A DNA stretch of 36,244 nucleotides from a virus, in the IMG/VR virus record IMGVR_UViG_3300049477_000297, positions 1 through 36,244 of that record. The stretch is one strand, 5' to 3'. Made by a program: the position numbers and the translations under genes. This document shows positions 21,770-29,717 of the stretch, one piece after another (position 1 is the first letter of the stretch; every line of letters starts with the position of its first letter). The notes under the pieces were generated by a model. That model saw only the letters and a list, made by a program, of their open reading frames with translations, did not search any database and had not been told where the DNA came from.

Positions 21770-22657
21770 ATGAGCTGTGACAGTAATAATATTAAGATCA
21801 ATCCTGTAAATGTGTTTTGGCAAATTGAAGCCAATGATTGCTGGGACTTCACTGGCTCTACCGCTAGTGGTCTTGGTGGTAAGTACATTTTGTTATCATC
21901 TCCTAGCACTGATTACTACGTTTGGTGGGATGAGAATAACACCGATACCGATCCAGCCGTTGCTGGGCGCACTGCAATCCCAGTTGATTACGCAGCGTCT
22001 GCGTCTTTGAGTGCAATTTTAACTGCTACTCAAACTGCTATTGATGGCGTAACTGGATTATCAGCTACTTTAGAAGGTAACGTAGTTTGTGTTAACCGCG
22101 ATGCGATTGGTGAGGTAACTGCATCAACTGTTGGAACAACTACTACTGTTGTTTTGTCAGTATGTCGTAAAGGTAAAAACTTCGACCTTGGACTTTTAGA
22201 GGGCGATGTTGAGCCATCTGTTACGCCAAGTAACTTGGATGTAAAGGCTCACCAGTACGGACCTACACCAATTGCTTCATTGTCTCAAGGCTTTGAAAAG
22301 ATCGAGTGTAAAACCACAATGCTTGAGACGGCTACGTCTAAACTTAAAACTATCTATTCTATTTACGGTGGCACTTATACACCTGGTGGCGGTACAGAAG
22401 TTTTTGGAGCTGGTAGCGCTGTAATTGGCAGAAACATTTTAACAGAGGCCGCTCGATTAGTTTTGCGTCCTGTTAATGCGGTAGATAATACTACTGACAC
22501 TGTAATTATGCTTTGCGTACCGGTACCAGATAGCCTAACATTTTCTGGAGAGAATCCACAAAAGTTGTCAGTTACCTGGAAAGGTTTCTTGGACCTTAAC
22601 GCTAACACTAATGTTAACGCTATGGCATTCGGGGATGTATTCCAGACTGGCTTTTAA
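21770..22657 (+). CDS. Major tail (tube) protein (295 aa)
   Basis: The protein lies directly before the tail assembly chaperones and tape measure, where the tube protein is expected. It is beta-rich and contains PTPIASLSQGFEKIECKTT and a C-terminal LSVTWKGFLDL strand, resembling tube-protein folds. It has a strong ribosome binding site, CGGAGGG, as expected for an abundant protein. The frequent Ser/Thr content suits a virion surface. Confidence 0.7.
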   Translation: MSCDSNNIKINPVNVFWQIEANDCWDFTGSTASGLGGKYILLSSPSTDYYVWWDENNTDTDPAVAGRTAIPVDYAASASLSAILTATQTAIDGVTGLSATLEGNVVCVNRDAIGEVTASTVGTTTTVVLSVCRKGKNFDLGLLEGDVEPSVTPSNLDVKAHQYGPTPIASLSQGFEKIECKTTMLETATSKLKTIYSIYGGTYTPGGGTEVFGAGSAVIGRNILTEAARLVLRPVNAVDNTTDTVIMLCVPVPDSLTFSGENPQKLSVTWKGFLDLNANTNVNAMAFGDVFQTGF

Positions 22658-22670
22658 TTAGGAGTAGTCA

Positions 22671-22910
22671 ATGGATATTGATCTAGGTCAGGATGTAGAG
22701 TTTGTAGTTAAGTATAACGGCGCATCTTTTAAGATGCGCGAGCCTTCCGTATTAGAGGCTACATCTTTAAAAGACGGTACAGATACAATGTCCATTGTCG
22801 ATTTCTTAAATAAATTAGGGCTACCTACTGAGGTAGCTAATAAAATGCCAGTTAGCAAGATGAAGAAATTAGTCGAGACAATGCTTGGAGCTATCTCCGA
22901 AAAAAAGTAG
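22671..22910 (+). CDS. Tail assembly chaperone, short form (G-like, 79 aa)
   Basis: The short product of the paired chaperone gene between tube and tape measure. Its start MDIDLGQDVEFVVKYNG and the SVLEAT segment are typical of small tail chaperones. It ends at a TAG just after the slippery sequence A AAA AAG. These chaperones bind the tape measure before the tube grows around it (family knowledge). AGGAG lies upstream. Confidence 0.8.
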   Translation: MDIDLGQDVEFVVKYNGASFKMREPSVLEATSLKDGTDTMSIVDFLNKLGLPTEVANKMPVSKMKKLVETMLGAISEKK

Positions 22911-23206
22911 ATGCGAGCTTTTTAGATAAGGCTCGCGTTTGTAGGTTTTATGGATGGGACTCACAATTGGTAGATAAAATGCCTTACTCTGATTTTGTTA
23001 GGTTTTTAAAATCTGCCTATATGCTTGAGTGTCAAGAGGGTTTAGCTCGAGTCCAGCAAAATAATTTCGCTAGCTTTACCGATAAAGCTCGGGAGCAAAT
23101 TACAAGAGACCTAAAAAACGGCTCGACTCATTACATAGCACAAAAAGTTTTAGACTATAAAGAAGTGGTCGCCAATTTAGCAAGGAAGCTACAGCGTGGC
23201 AGATGA
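22671..23206 (+). CDS. Tail assembly chaperone, frameshift fusion (GT-like, 178 aa)
   Basis: A -1 shift at A AAA AAG (22901-22907) joins the first 79 residues to 99 residues read from 22907 in the other frame (VDASFLDKARVCRFYGWDSQ and on). The second frame has no stop between the slippery site and the previously open part from 22967, and it has no ribosome binding site of its own, which supports the fusion. Fusion ratios of this kind are conserved in siphovirus tails. The end overlaps the tape measure start by 11 bases. Confidence 0.85.
22901..22936 (+). promoter_or_regulatory. Programmed -1 frameshift signal
   Basis: The heptamer A AAA AAG (22901-22907) lies in the correct phase (GAA AAA AAG TAG). 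After a five-base spacer, a stem-loop forms from GCGAGC (22913-22918) and GCTCGC (22931-22936) with a 12-base loop. Slippery site, spacer and stem match the known layout of bacterial and phage -1 frameshift sites such as dnaX. Confidence 0.85.
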
Positions 23207-24956
23207 TTCAAAGATCCAAGTAGTAATTGAATTAGATGACGGCTCGATAAAGCAGGGCTTTATCAGAATGGAAAAGGCCGCCGAGGAGTCTGCGGGTAAT
23301 ATCGGTGGATTTTTTAGAAGAGCATCTGAGTTTGCAGCAGGTGTTTTATTAGAGCGAGCGTTTTCTAATTTCTTTTCTTTTTTAAAACAGGGCTTTACCG
23401 AAAGTATTAAGGCCGCAGAAGAGCAGCAAAATGCTATTAATAAGCTAGCTAACTCGCTAGCATCTGCGGGTACGTTTTCTCAAGAGGCTTTAAATAGTTT
23501 TGTTAAATTAGCTGATAGTATTCAAGATACTACAACAGTTCAAGACGATGCGGCGTTATCGCTTGCGGCCTTAGCTCGAAACTACACTCGTACAAATGAG
23601 CAGGCCGAGAGGCTAACAAGAGCAGCGGTTGATTTATCAGCACAGCTAGGGATTGATTTAAACTCAGCGGCTCAGCAAATTGGATCTACGTTTAGTGGAG
23701 TAGTACCAAGGTCTTTAGCTAAAACAGTTCAAGGGCTAAAGGAATTAAGCGTTGACCAACTAAGGGCTGGTGAGGGTGTAGATTTAATTGCTAAGAGATT
23801 TAAGGGTGCTGCCGAGAATGAAGTTAAAACATTTAGTGGAGCACTTACTCAGTTAAAAAATGCATTCGATGATTTAAAAGAGCAGTTTGGAAATTTAGTT
23901 GTTAGAAGTCCTGCGGTGTTAGCTGTATTTAAAACCATAAAGGACGCAGTGGTTTCTGCTAAAAATACGCTTGCGGGATTTAACGCAGGTGACGCTGATA
24001 TATTTAAGCCTTTAACTTTATCTGCAATTAACTTTGCTAAGACTATAAATTTCGCAGTAGTTGTGCCGATTACTATTGCTTTTAATGCGATAAAGATTGT
24101 TTTAAATGATATTTCTCAGGTTATTTTAGCGGTTATTGGAGATGTGGCAGGCTTTGCCGGTAGAGCTGTAGCGTTAGTAGCTCCAAATTCTGCCCTTGCT
24201 CAAGGTCTTATCGGGTTAAAGGATGTAGCAAAAGCCTCGTTTGATGACTTAAGTCTTAGTACTAACTCGGCGCTCGAAAGCATTAACAATGCTTTTGCTG
24301 GTGACGATGCGATAAATAATTTTTTAAATAAAACAAAAGAAAACGTAGAGGCAACGTCTGGCTCATTAAATGTAATGGGAGAAAACGCTAAAAATTCAGC
24401 CAAGGTAGCAGAAACTGCACTTAGTTCTTTAGCTTTAACGGCTAACCAGCTTGGTAATATCGTATCGACAGCTATTAGAAACTCTATTTCTAAATCTATC
24501 CAGTTAGTTGTTTTAAATATTGCTCAGGGTAAAAATGCTTTTGAGGGGCTTCTTAAAACCATAGGAGGCATTTTTGGCGATATGCTTATTACTATTGGTG
24601 AGACGGTTTTGCTAGCAGGTCTTGGTATGGAAGCAATTCGGGCTTCTGTTGTTGGGTTAACTGGTGGACCTGCTATTTTTGCAGGTATTGCACTTATTGC
24701 GGCTGGTACCTTGTTAAAAGCATTATCGGGCGGAGGTGCTGGTGCTGGTGGAGTTCCTACTACTAGTGCGAGTGGTGGAGGATCTACAACTCAACCAATT
24801 AACGAGCCTCAAGTGGTAGACGAAAAGGCCCAGCAACGAGTTGTAGTAAATATCCAAGGTGACGTTTTAGATAACAGAGAGTCGGCACTTCGCATAGTCG
24901 AGCTACTTAACGAGGGCATTGTTGAGCAAGGTGCCGTGATTACGGCGAGGGCATAA
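23196..24956 (+). CDS. Tail tape measure protein (586 aa)
   Basis: Helical and Ala-rich with two central hydrophobic stretches (NFAVVVPITIAFNAIKIVL, and around LAVIGDVAGFAGRAVALV) and a hydrophobic region near the C-terminus (FAGIALIAAGTLLKAL), as in siphovirus tape measures. An early segment, RRASEFAAGVLLERAF, matches the family start. At about 0.15 nm per residue it would set a tail of roughly 90 nm. The GTG start lies inside the end of the GT frame. It is short compared with many tape measures. Confidence 0.85.
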   Translation: MADDSKIQVVIELDDGSIKQGFIRMEKAAEESAGNIGGFFRRASEFAAGVLLERAFSNFFSFLKQGFTESIKAAEEQQNAINKLANSLASAGTFSQEALNSFVKLADSIQDTTTVQDDAALSLAALARNYTRTNEQAERLTRAAVDLSAQLGIDLNSAAQQIGSTFSGVVPRSLAKTVQGLKELSVDQLRAGEGVDLIAKRFKGAAENEVKTFSGALTQLKNAFDDLKEQFGNLVVRSPAVLAVFKTIKDAVVSAKNTLAGFNAGDADIFKPLTLSAINFAKTINFAVVVPITIAFNAIKIVLNDISQVILAVIGDVAGFAGRAVALVAPNSALAQGLIGLKDVAKASFDDLSLSTNSALESINNAFAGDDAINNFLNKTKENVEATSGSLNVMGENAKNSAKVAETALSSLALTANQLGNIVSTAIRNSISKSIQLVVLNIAQGKNAFEGLLKTIGGIFGDMLITIGETVLLAGLGMEAIRASVVGLTGGPAIFAGIALIAAGTLLKALSGGGAGAGGVPTTSASGGGSTTQPINEPQVVDEKAQQRVVVNIQGDVLDNRESALRIVELLNEGIVEQGAVITARA

Positions 24957-25732
24957 TGATTTACAGTTATTCAAAATTCAATTACGGCATAAATATAACG
25001 ACTGATAATAGATTTATTAACTTTAGCGAGGGCGGACCAGAGCTAACGGCGGTTATAGACACTGGGGATTATGCTTTAGAGCAATTTCCAGCGGCTGTGC
25101 AAGCGGCTTTAAACGACGCTGGTGCGCTTACTTATACGGTTACTGTAGACCGAAATAATAATAACGTGATGACGATTACTGGTTCTGGTACGTTTAGCCT
25201 TTTAATTAACACTGGATCAAACAATGGTAATGCTGCTTGGACCACTATGGGTTTTGTTTATCCAGGTGATTTAACTGGGGCTAGTACTTACGATGGAAGT
25301 ACCGACTGTGGAGAGCAGTATTTCCCACAGTTTTTACTACAAAGTTATGTAGATCGACTGCACAGTCAAAAGTCCTATGAGCCTACGGTTAACAAGACGC
25401 CAAGTGGTCGAGTTGAGGTAGTGCGGTTTGGGCTAAATCAGTTCTTTGAAATGGACGTTAAGTTTATTACCGATAAGCCTATGGATGGATGCGTTATTAA
25501 AAACAACGCGAGTGGTGTAGCGGATGCGGTAGATTTCTTAGAGTTTGTTTCGCAAAAGAATAAGTTTGAGTTTGTGCCCGATGTAGATCAACCGTCTACG
25601 TTTTTTAAAGTAATTTTAGAAAGTTATCCTGGCTTTTCTGATGGCACTGGTTTCAAATTAAAAGAGTTATTTACACAGAACCTACCGGACATTTATGAGA
25701 CTGGTGTGTTTATTTTAAGGGTAGTTCCATAG
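24956..25732 (+). CDS. Distal tail-type protein (258 aa)
   Basis: The protein directly follows the tape measure, the usual place for the distal tail hub protein. It is beta-rich (ALTYTVTVDRNNNNVMTIT) with a C-terminal region ending TGVFILRVVP. The ATG overlaps the tape measure stop (ATGA). Sequence is not diagnostic, so assignment rests on position and strand pattern. Confidence 0.5.
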   Translation: MIYSYSKFNYGINITTDNRFINFSEGGPELTAVIDTGDYALEQFPAAVQAALNDAGALTYTVTVDRNNNNVMTITGSGTFSLLINTGSNNGNAAWTTMGFVYPGDLTGASTYDGSTDCGEQYFPQFLLQSYVDRLHSQKSYEPTVNKTPSGRVEVVRFGLNQFFEMDVKFITDKPMDGCVIKNNASGVADAVDFLEFVSQKNKFEFVPDVDQPSTFFKVILESYPGFSDGTGFKLKELFTQNLPDIYETGVFILRVVP

Positions 25733-25744
25733 AGGGAGTTTTGT

Positions 25745-26827
25745 TTGGCGATTCAAGATGGAGTAAGCGCCACAGGCGCCAATTTTAACGCAGCATTTTT
25801 ATCTAGGACTCAAAACAGTTCTACAGTTGGTGTAGTTGATTTAAATAATACAGCAGATCCTAATTCTGGTGCGCAGGTTTCAAACGCTCAAAGGGCTATA
25901 AACGAAACGTTTGATGCTGTTGGTATGACTGGTATTGGAGACGCTTCTAGAAATAACTACTCATCTAATAACTATGTGACTAATGGTTCAAGTCGTAAGA
26001 CTGCAATAGGTCAACTGGACGCAGCCCTTGCGTCCCTAGACGCAGCAAAGTTAGAAGGTCCAGGGCCAACTGTAGCGGATAGATCGGTTGTAGTTTTTGA
26101 TGGACCTACTGGAAGTTTAATTGCTGAGAGTGCCGTTACAATAGATGTAACTGGTAATGTTATTATTCCAGGTGATTTAACAGTTAACGGCACCACGACA
26201 AGTATTAACTCTACAAATTTAGATGTAACGGATCAAAATATAACTGTGAATGTGGGTGGTAATGATGCCTCTAGTGTTGACGCTGGTCTTACTGTGGAGA
26301 GAACGTCAACTTTCGGATCTCTCGTATTTAACACTGGCTCAGCTTCGTACTGGCGAGCTGGTCTTCTTGGATCTGAGTCTGATGTTATTACTGATGACGC
26401 TGCTCAAGTCCTTATTAATAAAGACATCGACGGCGGAACTGCTAGCAACACAAATCGCATTACTGTACCAAGTGATACATACGCCAATTTACTTACGCTA
26501 ACTCGTAAAGCTGGGACGATTGTTTACGGCACGGACACTCAAGTTTTTTATTACGATAATGGTACTTCTTTAGTAGCGCCCTCTGGTGGTGGAGAGCCTG
26601 AGGTTGAGCTTCGTACAATTACAGGTGGCGAGGAGACGGCTAAGCAATTAACTTTAGCGTCAACTCCTGCGACTGCAAATAAAACTCAGCTTATGGTTAA
26701 GAGTGGTCCTCATCAATTTTATGGAGATGACTTTACGGTAAGTGGAGCAGTGCTTTCGTGGAATGGTTTAGGATTAGATGGAATTTTATTAACTGGTGAT
26801 AAGGTCACCATAATGTATTGGGTATAA
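25745..26827 (+). CDS. Tail fibre-like structural protein (360 aa)
   Basis: The centre carries the fibre pattern VIIPGDLTVNGTTTSINSTN followed by LDVTDQNITVN, common in phage fibres. A C-terminal domain ends ILLTGDKVTIMYWV, a pattern related to that at the end of the protein at 27617. The TTG start follows GGGAG. It is likely a trimeric fibre or baseplate-attached protein (inference). Confidence 0.7.
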   Translation: MAIQDGVSATGANFNAAFLSRTQNSSTVGVVDLNNTADPNSGAQVSNAQRAINETFDAVGMTGIGDASRNNYSSNNYVTNGSSRKTAIGQLDAALASLDAAKLEGPGPTVADRSVVVFDGPTGSLIAESAVTIDVTGNVIIPGDLTVNGTTTSINSTNLDVTDQNITVNVGGNDASSVDAGLTVERTSTFGSLVFNTGSASYWRAGLLGSESDVITDDAAQVLINKDIDGGTASNTNRITVPSDTYANLLTLTRKAGTIVYGTDTQVFYYDNGTSLVAPSGGGEPEVELRTITGGEETAKQLTLASTPATANKTQLMVKSGPHQFYGDDFTVSGAVLSWNGLGLDGILLTGDKVTIMYWV

Positions 26828-26828
26828 T

Positions 26829-27551
26829 ATGATTAAATTAATTGCTCTCTTAATGTTAACGATGCCTTCAAATGCTGCTCAAATTGACGGTAAGTTTATT
26901 AAAGCTCCTTTAGAATTAGCATTAGGCACGGTGAGTGCTCCTTCGTATTCTTTTAGCGGAGATCCTGATACTGGTATGTATTCTCCTAGTAGCAATAACG
27001 TTGCTTTTGCGGTAGCTGGCTCTAAGATTTTACAATTTAGTAACTCTGGATTTAATCCTGGTACTAGTAATGCCTTCGAGCTAGGCAGCTCATCTTTATT
27101 TTGGTCTGCAATGTATGCTAATTTATATTCTGCGCAAGCTGGCTTAAGAGTGCATTCAAGCGGATTTGGCACTGGCATTGTCATTGTAGCTGGTGGTCTA
27201 CCTTCTCCAGACGGCGGGACTTTTACAGGTCTTTACGGTGAAGGGGGAGCTACAAACCCAATTGGAATTACTGGTGGAGCAGACACTGGTGGGACGGCTA
27301 AAAACGTAATTGTGCAAGGTCAAAACCATACAGGATCAAGCGACGGTGGAGCTGTAATTATTCGGGGTGGTGACTCATCAACTGCAAACGGTGGGGGGAT
27401 TACTTTTAAAACTCCTGGAACAAAGCCAACGTGTGCAAGTGGAGTGCGTGGAATGTACTGGCATACTTTGGGCGGTACTGGGGTTAAAGACGATATTCAA
27501 GTATGCGCTAAAGATGCAGCAGACGCCTACGCTTGGCGCACTATTTACTAG
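26829..27551 (+). CDS. Fibre-like protein with a signal-peptide-like start (240 aa)
   Basis: SFSGDPDTGMYSPSSNNVAF and the following GSKILQFSNSGF are typical of phage fibre proteins. The rest is Gly/Thr-rich, with two C-terminal Cys-containing stretches (PTCASGVRG, QVCAKDAAD). Unusually, residues 1-17 read MIKLIALLMLTMPSNAA, which fits a short Sec signal peptide with a cleavage site after A16 or A17. No ribosome binding site is obvious; the ATG follows the preceding stop by one base. Later Met codons (9, 12) would leave little or no signal. Confidence 0.65.
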   Translation: MIKLIALLMLTMPSNAAQIDGKFIKAPLELALGTVSAPSYSFSGDPDTGMYSPSSNNVAFAVAGSKILQFSNSGFNPGTSNAFELGSSSLFWSAMYANLYSAQAGLRVHSSGFGTGIVIVAGGLPSPDGGTFTGLYGEGGATNPIGITGGADTGGTAKNVIVQGQNHTGSSDGGAVIIRGGDSSTANGGGITFKTPGTKPTCASGVRGMYWHTLGGTGVKDDIQVCAKDAADAYAWRTIY

Positions 27552-27616
27552 ACTTTTGTTTTATATTTTTAAGTCGTAACATTGGATGTTCGATAACAAT
27601 TTAAGGAGGATTTTTA

Positions 27617-28384
27617 ATGTCACAAATTACTAAGAAATTTATTACTAATAACGCGGTAGCTGATGAGAAAATCAGGTTAGATAATAACGGATCACTTCGC
27701 GCTCGTAACGCTGCTAATAGTGCTGATATTGATTTATTAAAGGTTAATACTAGCGATGAATTTGTCTTACAGTCTGGTTTACATCCAGAGACTGACGGAG
27801 GAGTTGACCTAGGCTCTCCAACTTTAGAGTTTGGTGAAGTTCACGCTAGATATATTGCTACAGATGGAACTGAGCTTTTGTTAGAAGCCACTACCGGCGC
27901 AATTAACATTAGCCCTACTACCGAAGTAGTTATTCTAGATCAGTCTGCTACTATCGCAATCCCTGTTAAATTCTACGACGCTGGTAATAACTTTACTGCT
28001 GGTATTAGAGCGCCTGCTACATTAACCGCAAGCTATCAATTAACTCTCCCACCAGACGCTGGAACAAATGGAGATGTGTTGAGCGTGGACGGGTCTGGTA
28101 ATTTGTCTTTTGTAGCACCAGGCGGTGGCGGAGTTACTTGGTCTAAGGAGACTTTTACCTTGGTATCTGGCGATATTACTAATCAGTTTTTAACTGTAGC
28201 AAATACTCCTATTCCAGACTCTCTTACGTTCTCAGTGCGCGGCGCTGGATTTTTATCAGAAGGCGGAGCAAATCCTGACTGGAGTCAGTCTGGTACTCAG
28301 ATTAACTTTTTAAATGACTTAGCAACAGGTGGTTCAGCCGCTCTTGTTGCCGGTGACATCGTAGTGATCCAATACCAATACTAA
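27617..28384 (+). CDS. Tail fibre-like structural protein (255 aa)
   Basis: SQITKKFITNNAVADEKIRL, ALPPDAGTNGDVLSVDGSG-type elements and GGGG hinge features match phage fibre proteins. Its C-terminal domain, ending AALVAGDIVVIQYQY, is related to that of the protein at 25745. AAGGAGG lies upstream of the ATG after a 65-base gene-free stretch. It may cooperate with that protein in host attachment (inference). Confidence 0.65.
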   Translation: MSQITKKFITNNAVADEKIRLDNNGSLRARNAANSADIDLLKVNTSDEFVLQSGLHPETDGGVDLGSPTLEFGEVHARYIATDGTELLLEATTGAINISPTTEVVILDQSATIAIPVKFYDAGNNFTAGIRAPATLTASYQLTLPPDAGTNGDVLSVDGSGNLSFVAPGGGGVTWSKETFTLVSGDITNQFLTVANTPIPDSLTFSVRGAGFLSEGGANPDWSQSGTQINFLNDLATGGSAALVAGDIVVIQYQY

Positions 28385-28403
28385 TTAAAAGGGGAAATAA
28401 AAA

Positions 28404-28676
28404 ATGGAACAAATGAAAAACACTAAAGAAGCAATCATTGCACTTCTGATTTTAGGTAAGTTTGTAGCTGATAGAGTTAAAGACGGTGTTCAGCTAGAGG
28501 ATGCATTGGCTTTAGGCCAAGCTCTTATGACTGAGGGTGAGTTTAAAACTTTAGTGCAAGCTGGTTACGCTGATATGGATAAGATTGGTGAGGAGTTTGC
28601 TGATTTTAATTTAGTAAAAGGCTTAGAGTTAGTTCAGATCATTCCTAAGATGGTTGAGATTCTACAAGCTAAGTAA
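28404..28676 (+). CDS. Hypothetical protein (90 aa) at the start of the lysis cassette
   Basis: A helical protein with a hydrophobic start (AIIALLILGKFVADRV, residues about 10-25) and an amphipathic rest (LVKGLELVQIIPKMVEIL). The start could be a membrane segment, so a holin or membrane-associated role is possible but not shown. AAGGGGAAA lies upstream. It leads directly into the genes for a membrane coiled-coil protein, a lipoprotein and endolysin. Confidence 0.6.
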   Translation: MEQMKNTKEAIIALLILGKFVADRVKDGVQLEDALALGQALMTEGEFKTLVQAGYADMDKIGEEFADFNLVKGLELVQIIPKMVEILQAK

Positions 28677-28685
28677 GGAGTAAGT

Positions 28686-28904
28686 ATGGGCCAGATTTTT
28701 TCAGCTATCGTTGCAGGTATTGCAGTTATAAGGGAGTTGATAAAACTGGCCTATATGTTTTTCGATTTAGTTGCAGATCAAAAAGCAAAAGAGGCAGCCG
28801 AGCGTGAGGCTAAATTGCGTGAGGCTGTTGATAAACAAAAGAATGCACAAACTGAAAAGGACTTTGACGATGCTCAGAACGACATTAGCGATTCTGTTAA
28901 TTAG
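28686..28904 (+). CDS. Membrane-associated coiled-coil protein (72 aa), candidate inner-membrane spanin or holin
   Basis: A hydrophobic start (IFSAIVAGIAVIRELIKLAY, residues about 4-23) is followed by a charged coiled coil (QKAKEAAEREAKLREAVDKQ) and an acidic tail. AAGGAG lies eight bases before the ATG. The next gene starts inside its 3' end in another frame, as in Rz/Rz1 pairs. It is shorter than most Rz proteins. It could be the inner-membrane spanin or a holin (inference). Confidence 0.6.
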   Translation: MGQIFSAIVAGIAVIRELIKLAYMFFDLVADQKAKEAAEREAKLREAVDKQKNAQTEKDFDDAQNDISDSVN

Positions 28905-29133
28905 CACTGTAGCTTGTGCAAAGTTACCTCCGGCACCAGCAATTTGGCAGTGTGGTTACTCTATTAAATTTAATAAATTTCGTTGTGTTAACACTAAGAC
29001 TAAAGAGAAAATAAATTTAAGTAGAGATAATCCTCAAATGGAAGCAGCCCAATGTTTATCGGCTGAGGATTTTAAAGCAGCACAAGCATGGGTAGCTCAA
29101 GTAAAGGCTACGGCTGAAAGGCGATGTCAATAG
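28870..29133 (+). CDS. Small lipoprotein-like protein (87 aa), candidate outer-membrane spanin
   Basis: The ATG at 28870 gives a signal peptide (LRTTLAILLISTVAC) with a lipobox-like end (TVAC, C16), followed by a Pro-rich KLPPAPA segment, which resembles o-spanins. The remainder has four further Cys residues, which is more than usual for Rz1. GGA lies eight bases upstream. The frame is open to 28771 but that start has no signal or ribosome binding site. It overlaps the preceding gene by 35 bases. Confidence 0.6.
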   Translation: MLRTTLAILLISTVACAKLPPAPAIWQCGYSIKFNKFRCVNTKTKEKINLSRDNPQMEAAQCLSAEDFKAAQAWVAQVKATAERRCQ

Positions 29134-29134
29134 T

Positions 29135-29707
29135 ATGAGAAAAATAGAACAAAAAATGTTTGATTACATTGATGATAAGTTAGCTAAAAACGGCTTAGCT
29201 CAAAACGCAGTTGAGATGAACGACTCGCGCCTTTTATTTATTTGTGCAATGGAGTCGTGCATAGGAATTTTTGAAAGCGGTGGGAATAATAAAGGACCTA
29301 TGGTCTCTTTAATTCAAGACACTGTTGGTGGTCCTGACCATGTAGCATGGTGCATGAGTTTGGTTCAAACTGGACTTGCTTACGTTGAAAAGAAATTAAA
29401 AGTTACTTCACCTATATTTGAGAGTGAGCACTGCTTAACCGTTTGGGATAAGACTTCTAAAAAACAAAGAGTTAAGTTTTCGCCTAAGCCTGGTGCGATA
29501 GTTATTTGGCAAAAGGGAAAAACTATGTCTGGTCATACTGGAATAGTAAAAGAGTTCGGTTTAGAGTCGATGCTAACTATTGAGGGCAACACTGGGCCTG
29601 ATACAAAGGCTGGTCTTAATAGAGATGGCGACGGTGTTTATTTAAAGAGTAGAAATAAAGCTGGTACTAAAGCCATGCGAGTTGTTGGATTTTTAAAACC
29701 ATTTTAG
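29135..29707 (+). CDS. Endolysin, CHAP/NlpC-like peptidase (190 aa)
   Basis: The catalytic triad pattern is visible: C73 in HVAWCMSLVQ, H134 in SGHTGIV and N152 in TIEGNTG. PGAIVIWQKG is the strand typical of CHAP domains. The enzyme would cut peptidoglycan peptides or amides. No signal peptide, so it depends on a holin. It forms a lysis cassette with the two preceding genes. The last residues (MRVVGFLKPF) follow the usual family end. Confidence 0.85.
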   Translation: MRKIEQKMFDYIDDKLAKNGLAQNAVEMNDSRLLFICAMESCIGIFESGGNNKGPMVSLIQDTVGGPDHVAWCMSLVQTGLAYVEKKLKVTSPIFESEHCLTVWDKTSKKQRVKFSPKPGAIVIWQKGKTMSGHTGIVKEFGLESMLTIEGNTGPDTKAGLNRDGDGVYLKSRNKAGTKAMRVVGFLKPF

Positions 29708-29717
29708 AGGTCTATAA

